Assembly: GCF_900129355.1 (NCBI RefSeq)
Contig: NZ_FQVL01000007.1
Location: 1 to 58,105, forward strand
Reading direction: 5' to 3'
Source: Seinonella peptonophila
GTDB taxonomy: Bacteria; Bacillota; Bacilli; Thermoactinomycetales; Thermoactinomycetaceae
Length of the DNA: 58,105 nt
Below the pieces are notes generated by a model. The model did no database searches. It was not told where the DNA came from and saw only the letters and a program-made list of their open reading frames with translations. This document shows, piece after piece, positions 54,225 through 58,105 of this stretch. Numbering within the stretch: the stretch's first letter is position 1; each line of letters starts with the position of its first letter. Made by a program: the position numbers and the translations under genes.

Positions 54225-54481
54225 CAATATCCACTGTATCTTAATCTCCGTCTACATGTGGAGTTTTTACATTGTTGTGAGAAGATGGTGTTTTTGCGTG
54301 TTAATCGAACTAAGGTCTATTGATTACTTTGTCTTCACTTTGTAAATTATCGGTCGATATCCGAAGAATAAACGATCTATCTTGAGGTTATTTTTGGTGT
54401 AAAAAGCAGTAATTCTGAAATTGCTGTAACAGAGGACACATAAGAGATTGTAGTTTTTACATTGTAATGGAGGAGGGGGTA

Positions 54482-54523
54482 AAAATAAAAACTGAACCAC
54501 TAAATAAAAGTTTAGGGTTCAGC
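54482..54523 (-). terminator. Terminator of the GntR gene
   Basis: CTGAACC (54493-54499) pairs with GGTTCAG (54517-54523), with an inner CTAAA/TTTAG stem. On the minus strand TTTTTATTTTT follows. Confidence 0.85.
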
Positions 54524-54607
54524 TCACTCGCTTTGAATCAACATGATCTGTAATCAATTTAATTGTGGATTAATATACTAATTTTCATTGATGAAGTGTC
54601 TAGTTCT

Positions 54608-55396
54608 TTATAAAAGTGCTTCATCATCAATAGAGTAGTGGTATTGAAAATCATGAAGCGCAGCGTTACAGATAATACGGCTATATTCGAACAAAATTTC
54701 ATCCTCTTTTGTTGTTCCCCATATATGGCGATGCATTTGTACCACGGGTTGGTTCCTTGCCATATTCAAGATCGAGGCTTCTTCTGCTGAGGGCATTCGA
54801 CAAGATAGTTTTTCTGAAACTTTGGAAGCTATAATATTTTTCTCCCGTTTTAACCAATGAAACAGAGGTGCTTGATGATCTTCTTGTCCAACGAGTTCAC
54901 CCATGAGTGAAGCAAGTAAATAGGTATCTAACATCCGATAAGGAACACGATCAACAATTTGCACACGATACCGACGCAGAACTTTTTCGTCTATATCGAT
55001 CTTTAGTTGCTTTGAAATTTCACTACCAGCGGGGACAATAGAAGATGGTTCAATATATCGAACGATCACTTCCTTGCCTTGGGCTCTCATCAAGTGGATA
55101 AATGATCCAACTTTTTGGAGCTCTGGACCCATATTTTTTGGAATGATGGCATTGGTATCACCCATTACAATTTTAGCTGTACCAGAACGTACAAAGGCGC
55201 CTCCTCTAGGAACAATCTCAATCAAATTCTTTGCCTGAAGTCGAAGTAATGCCGTTCGAATGGTCGCACGACTTACATTTAATTCATCGGCTAATATTCT
55301 CTCTGCTGGAAGGCGTTGTCCAGCAGCAAATACTCCTTGGATAATATCGGCTTCAATTTTATCTACTACTTCGTCAATTTTTGATTGTTGGGACAT
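54608..55396 (-). CDS. GntR-family regulator with UTRA effector domain
   Basis: A 262-residue HutC-subfamily regulator. The N-terminal winged helix (about 5-72) has GQRLPAERILADELNVSRAT and the C-terminal UTRA domain (about 95-250) has the ligand-pocket pattern RYRVQIVDRVPYRMLDTYL and FEYSRIICNAALHDF. Such proteins usually sense sugars, sugar phosphates or related metabolites. The second of two adjacent ATGs (55396) has GAGGTGA at proper distance. A palindrome of the UTRA type lies about 580 bp away at 55971-55982. It follows the NUDIX gene on the same strand and is part of the integrated element. Confidence 0.88.
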   Translation of the reverse strand: MSQQSKIDEVVDKIEADIIQGVFAAGQRLPAERILADELNVSRATIRTALLRLQAKNLIEIVPRGGAFVRSGTAKIVMGDTNAIIPKNMGPELQKVGSFIHLMRAQGKEVIVRYIEPSSIVPAGSEISKQLKIDIDEKVLRRYRVQIVDRVPYRMLDTYLLASLMGELVGQEDHQAPLFHWLKREKNIIASKVSEKLSCRMPSAEEASILNMARNQPVVQMHRHIWGTTKEDEILFEYSRIICNAALHDFQYHYSIDDEALL

Positions 55397-55421
55397 CATA
55401 TCACCTCACATTGATCGAAAG

Positions 55422-55892
55422 TTACCGAATAAACGTTTTTTCTGCTTGGGCAAAATAATCCTTTATACGTTTTCTTTGTGCTGGATGCATATCAATTTCA
55501 TCCAGTTCTTCTTGTGTAAAAAAACGCAGTTGAATCGATTCAGAGCTTACTGTTAGCTCGCCGCGAATAATCATGCAGGCAAAACAGATGGAGAACTGTT
55601 GCCGTACTTCTCCATCTGTGTAGGCAATGATGTGGTTTGGATCGGTATAGATGCCAATACACCGTGTCATCTGGACATCCAAGCCACTTTCTTCTTTCAC
55701 TTCACGTATAATCGTCTCTTCAATCGATTCTCCTAACTCCATCGCCCCACCAAGAAGTGACCATAACTGATTATCCAACCGTTTATGCAGCAAAATGGCT
55801 CCCTCTTGATTCACAACTATTGCAGATGCAGCGGGAACGATAGAATTTGGTTTTGGCGCATTTGGATCATAATAAAAATCTTTCCTTGCCAG
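55422..55892 (-). CDS. NUDIX hydrolase (CTG start or frameshifted N-terminus)
   Basis: A pyrophosphohydrolase of about 156 residues with a complete Nudix box: GGAMELGESIEETIIREVKE followed by ESGL. The family N-terminus (DFYYDPNAPKPNSIVPAASA) is encoded upstream of the first normal start codon (GTG 55814), so the true start must be earlier. A CTG at 55892 has AAAGGAG 9 nt upstream. Alternatively an ATG at 55899 in another frame reads MTSGKE and would join this frame if one A of a GAAAG run were absent; then the gene has a frameshift or a sequence error. The substrate is unknown. The GntR gene follows 25 bp later. Confidence 0.75.
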   Translation of the reverse strand: MARKDFYYDPNAPKPNSIVPAASAIVVNQEGAILLHKRLDNQLWSLLGGAMELGESIEETIIREVKEESGLDVQMTRCIGIYTDPNHIIAYTDGEVRQQFSICFACMIIRGELTVSSESIQLRFFTQEELDEIDMHPAQRKRIKDYFAQAEKTFIR

Positions 55893-55963
55893 AAGTCATC
55901 TCTCCTTTTCCATTATTACTATCCCAATAGTAGCACAAATTTTAAAAAAGGCGGATCACTGGG

Positions 55964-55992
55964 TTTACACTGGTACGTACCAATGTTATAAT
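55964..55992 (+). promoter_or_regulatory. Promoter with internal UTRA-type operator
   Basis: TTTACA and TATAAT are exactly 17 bp apart. The spacer contains the perfect palindrome TGGTACGTACCA (55971-55982), extended as ACTGGT-ACGT-ACCAAT, resembling half sites of UTRA/DasR-type GntR operators. The promoter points right, toward 56122. Confidence 0.65.
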
Positions 55993-56121
55993 TGACGAAA
56001 TAAAATGATTAAACAATTTACTTGTTATTCCTATATACACATTCTATTTAGGAAACCAATTTAAGAAGTTCCCACTTCACCTACAGTTTGTCTCCAATGG
56101 GGAATCAAAGGGGATCGTTGA

Positions 56122-56331
56122 ATGGAAAAAATAACATTGTGGTTAAACGAGGAGCAGCACCGCATATTGTACCAAACGCTATCCAAACGTAAACAACAGC
56201 TAAACGAGAGCTTAATTGGCAAAAGTTCCATACATCACGTAGTCATGCAACATGAAATCCAGTTAATGAACCAAGTGTTAACGCAATTAATGGAATCAAC
56301 GATAACAAAACCTGAACCTATTCAATTGTAA
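56122..56331 (+). CDS. Small hypothetical protein
   Basis: A 69-residue soluble, helix-rich protein (EEQHRILYQTLSKRKQQLNE), probably a coiled coil, ending in a Pro-rich tail. AAGGGGAT lies 6 nt before the ATG. It is the first ORF after the operator-bearing promoter at 55964, so it is probably controlled by the neighbouring GntR regulator. No family recognised. Confidence 0.55.
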   Translation: MEKITLWLNEEQHRILYQTLSKRKQQLNESLIGKSSIHHVVMQHEIQLMNQVLTQLMESTITKPEPIQL

Positions 56332-56490
56332 TCCAATGGGGTGGAATGATGGTAATGGGGTGATCAATGGTATTAGGATAAATGTGTTTTAAATGAGTCA
56401 AAACAGAAATAAACCAATCTGAGATCATTGCAACGAAACAGATTTGTTACTCAAATAGACGTGCCATTGAATTCACTACCAAATCCTATG

Positions 56491-56518
56491 TTGACGTCGG
56501 AATTCTTCGTCAAGGAGG
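56491..56518 (+). promoter_or_regulatory. Hairpin overlapping a ribosome-binding site
   Basis: TTGACG (56491-56496) pairs with CGTCAA (56508-56513) around a GAATTC core. The 3' arm shares its last AA with the AAGGAGG ribosome site of the next gene, so folding could affect access to it. Confidence 0.4.
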
Positions 56519-56527
56519 GTTGTGAAC

Positions 56528-56725
56528 ATGGCAAACTCATTTCGGTCATTTAGTGGTCCAATTCATCTACACGGGTTAGCAATGTGGGGAAGTAGTAGAC
56601 CTGATTGTCCAAGATGTAATGATAATGATAAAGTAATTGAAAAAGATAACGGAGAATACCACTGCCGTAGATGTGATAAGGATTTCAAAGAAGGCGATGA
56701 ACCAACTTCAATTGGTTTCTTTTAA
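56528..56725 (+). CDS. Small zinc-ribbon protein
   Basis: A 65-residue protein with a zinc ribbon: CPRC and, after about 16 residues, CRRC (YHCRRCDKDF). The N-terminus is Ser/Gly-rich. AAGGAGGG lies about 9 nt before the ATG at 56528. It may bind nucleic acid or a partner; no known family is assigned. A terminator follows, so it is monocistronic within the integrated element. Confidence 0.65.
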   Translation: MANSFRSFSGPIHLHGLAMWGSSRPDCPRCNDNDKVIEKDNGEYHCRRCDKDFKEGDEPTSIGFF

Positions 56726-56771
56726 ATAAAGGATATCTCTTGTAAATGAAGAAACAATTAAATATAAACAC

Positions 56772-56802
56772 GATAGCCTCTTGTTCAAGAAGGCTATCTT
56801 TT
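56772..56802 (+). terminator. Terminator after the zinc-ribbon gene
   Basis: GATAGCCT pairs with AGGCTATC, with inner CTTG/CAAG pairs, followed by TTTT. It also shows that the next gene starts after 56802. Confidence 0.85.
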
Positions 56803-56822
56803 ATAAGGAGATGCAAAGAATA

Positions 56823-57410
56823 TTGAAAAAGGCAACACAGCAAGAAATCGCTAGAAAAGTAGCTGCTGAATCGGCATTTCTAGCAGGTTACAAACCTGCT
56901 CTCGATGTTCGCCCTAACTTTCGATATTTTGACTATCTAAAGGAAAATTATCCGTATATCGATGAACAAGACAAGTATCAAAACCACCTTTTTTTCCAAA
57001 CAACTCAGCAAAAAGATGAGTTTCTAACCCGGACAGAGCATTTAGATCATCACGCCATGAATCCAGCCTATGCTAGAGAACTAGGACTTGTCCTTGGTTA
57101 CCCTCAAAAATCCGTTGATTACTTTGTTTGGTACATAACAGAGGAGACGAAAGGAACTCAAGAATCAACGCTTGAAGAAGGTAAAATAGGTATCAAATAT
57201 GCAGGTATCGATTTTGCCTCTCACATTGACCTTTTGATCGAGGAAGTACAATGGTTATGGAATACATACGATCATCCATTTGCTAGAGAGTGTATATCTT
57301 TTGTAAGAGTCGAGGATGATTTATATCGATTGGAGTATGGGAATGAAGAACAGTTGAAAAAGATCGAACAGTATTTGAGGAAGGAACTTGGACTTACCAC
57401 TGTTGCGTAG
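56823..57410 (+). CDS. Hypothetical protein of the integrated element
   Basis: A soluble protein of about 195 residues, mostly charged and aromatic-rich, with an N-terminal basic helix (KKATQQEIARKVAAESAFLA), a central HLDHHAMNPAYARELGLVLG stretch and a helical C-terminus. There is no membrane segment. I do not recognise a family; the central His-rich segment is the most conserved-looking part. AAGGAG at 56805-56810 is 12 nt before this TTG; an ATG at 56811 touches the ribosome site and is the alternative start. A terminator follows at 57472. Confidence 0.6.
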   Translation: MKKATQQEIARKVAAESAFLAGYKPALDVRPNFRYFDYLKENYPYIDEQDKYQNHLFFQTTQQKDEFLTRTEHLDHHAMNPAYARELGLVLGYPQKSVDYFVWYITEETKGTQESTLEEGKIGIKYAGIDFASHIDLLIEEVQWLWNTYDHPFARECISFVRVEDDLYRLEYGNEEQLKKIEQYLRKELGLTTVA

Positions 57411-57471
57411 ATTGATTAGGAGTAAGAAAAGTACGTATAAAAACTGTTAGTGTGGTATAACTAATTTGGTG

Positions 57472-57494
57472 AGCGAAATAGCTCGCTTTTTTTT
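57472..57494 (+). terminator. Terminator
   Basis: AGCGA pairs with TCGCT around AATAGC, followed by eight T. Confidence 0.8.
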
Positions 57495-57765
57495 GATTTT
57501 TTATTTATCAGGGATTATCTAGTTGATCATAGCGAGGGCTTACCTTTATAAGTCAAGAGAATAGAAAAAGGTATGGTCAAAGAAATTCGTATGATAGATT
57601 GCTTGTATGCGGTCTCCAACCATACGATAAATAAGGGGGATTGAGTTGCTTTATATTTAGAGAGAAAGACACAGCTTGATAAAAAGAAGCTTTAAAAAAG
57701 AGGTATTGAAATAGACAGTGAAAAAGGAAATTTGGTAACTACTATAAAAACGGCAATTGCTTGGT
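57495..57765. other. Non-coding stretch
   Basis: About 270 bp of AT-rich DNA. I see no ORF with a ribosome site and no clear promoter or hairpin. Confidence 0.5.
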
Positions 57766-57996
57766 TTATTTTGGCTTTCTTCGTCTAATTACTTGCTTAG
57801 AGGTTCGTTTCCATACTCCAGGAAGAGCTTGTTCGCCATTATCGATCCACTGATTTAATTTAATTTTATCAACCCGAATTTGACGACCTAACCGAACAAC
57901 AAGCAACAACCCTTCACGAGCCATTGTGTAGACGCGATCTACTTTCACATCCAAAATCTTAGAGACCTCAGTGATGCGTAATAATCTCCTTTCCAT
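57766..57996 (-). CDS. Excisionase-like helix-turn-helix protein
   Basis: A 76-residue protein of the HTH_17/Xis type: LRITEVSKILDVKVDRVYTM (winged-helix reading head), then VVRLGRQIRVDKIKLNQWID and a basic tail. Such proteins bend DNA to steer integrase toward excision or act as small regulators. The ATG at 57994-57996 has GGAGGTGG about 7 nt upstream; the ORF extends further but without a site. It supports an integrated element to the right of tRNA-Thr. Confidence 0.75.
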   Translation of the reverse strand: MERRLLRITEVSKILDVKVDRVYTMAREGLLLVVRLGRQIRVDKIKLNQWIDNGEQALPGVWKRTSKQVIRRRKPK

Positions 57997-58105
57997 AGCA
58001 GACCACCTCCAAACCTGAATTATATCAATATAAAAAGAATAGTCAATATATTTATTCTGTTTCGGTTTTTTCAAGGTATACTAGTCTTTATCTTATCTAT
58101 TTGTG
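57997..58105. other. Right edge of the window
   Basis: AT-rich upstream region of the excisionase-like gene. The element continues past the window; no copy of the tRNA-Thr 3' end is seen here. Confidence 0.5.

Larger units (their letters stand above)
53987..54607. other. Non-coding integrase upstream region
   Basis: About 620 bp without a supported ORF. It holds three TGTCARY repeats (54196-54224), two copies of AGTTTTTACATTGT (54262-54275 and 54452-54465), and the terminator of the GntR gene. The integrase promoter must lie near 54000-54100, but I could not single out one match. Confidence 0.5.

Noticed and set aside
54262-54465. Two copies of AGTTTTTACATTGT, first considered a replication iteron or second promoter pair
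   Set aside because: Only two copies of an AT-rich 14-mer 190 bp apart, with no replication gene nearby; not enough for a call.

Overview
The window looks like a chromosomal piece of a low-GC, spore-forming member of the Bacillales. The spore genes csfB (gin), fin, sspF, spoVG, spoVT and a spoVB-like flippase are all present, and the gene order largely follows the Bacillus subtilis csfB-to-spoVT region (yaaO, tmk, yaaT, yabA, yazA, rsmI, abrB, metS, tatD, rnmV, rsmA, veg, sspF, ispE, purR, yabJ, spoVG, glmU, prs, pth, fin, mfd). Differences from that order include a NurA-HerA pair, an envelope-glycan cluster, the absence of yaaQ-yaaR-holB, yabB, yabE, yabG and ctc, and frequent TTG starts. 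These suggest a lineage outside Bacillus sensu stricto. Thermoactinomycetaceae is my guess, not something the sequence proves.

Layout. 1-167: 3' end of a 5S rRNA gene and its terminators. 638-6052: csfB, a decarboxylase, tmk, ricT, yabA, yazA, rsmI and, on the minus strand, abrB. 6289-9098: nurA-herA. 9168-11598: a second MurG-type glycosyltransferase, then a minus-strand PadR regulator with a methyltransferase. 11889-18633: a Fur-box-controlled FTR1 iron permease, a secreted single-pass protein, and an envelope cluster (GT-C transferase, sugar-nucleotide epimerase, membrane phosphoesterase/transferase, GT2). 18681-23829: T-box, metS, signal peptidase I, tatD, rnmV, rsmA. 24012-31852: ykuK-like, veg, sspF, ispE, purR, ridA, spoVG, a possible structured RNA, glmU, prs, pth, fin. 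32029-39018: mfd, a prsA-like lipoprotein, spoVT, the spoVB-like flippase. 39038-41020: an amidase flanked by inverted repeats, and a small membrane protein. 41135-48855: the glycolytic cggR-gapA-pgk-tpiA-gpmI-eno group. 48965-52760: secG, rnr, smpB, tmRNA, tRNA-Thr(CGT). From 52850 to the right edge: the left end of an integrated element (tyrosine integrase beside the tRNA, UTRA-type GntR regulator, NUDIX hydrolase, small proteins, excisionase-like protein). Its other end is not in the window.

Together the core genes cover nucleotide supply (tmk, prs, purR), rRNA and tRNA maturation, cell-wall precursor and isoprenoid supply (glmU, ispE), glycolysis under CggR, and ribosome rescue (rnr, smpB, ssrA). 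The most unusual structure is a family of interspersed non-coding elements (about 90 to 290 bp) with related ends. Two copies face each other around the amidase, one sits between 22-bp direct copies of the gapA terminator hairpin, and shorter derivatives lie elsewhere. Other points of note are a possibly leaderless padR with an operator over its start, five direct repeats at 11-bp steps flanking the integrase, a UTRA-type operator inside a promoter spacer, and an unassigned structured intergenic region between spoVG and glmU.
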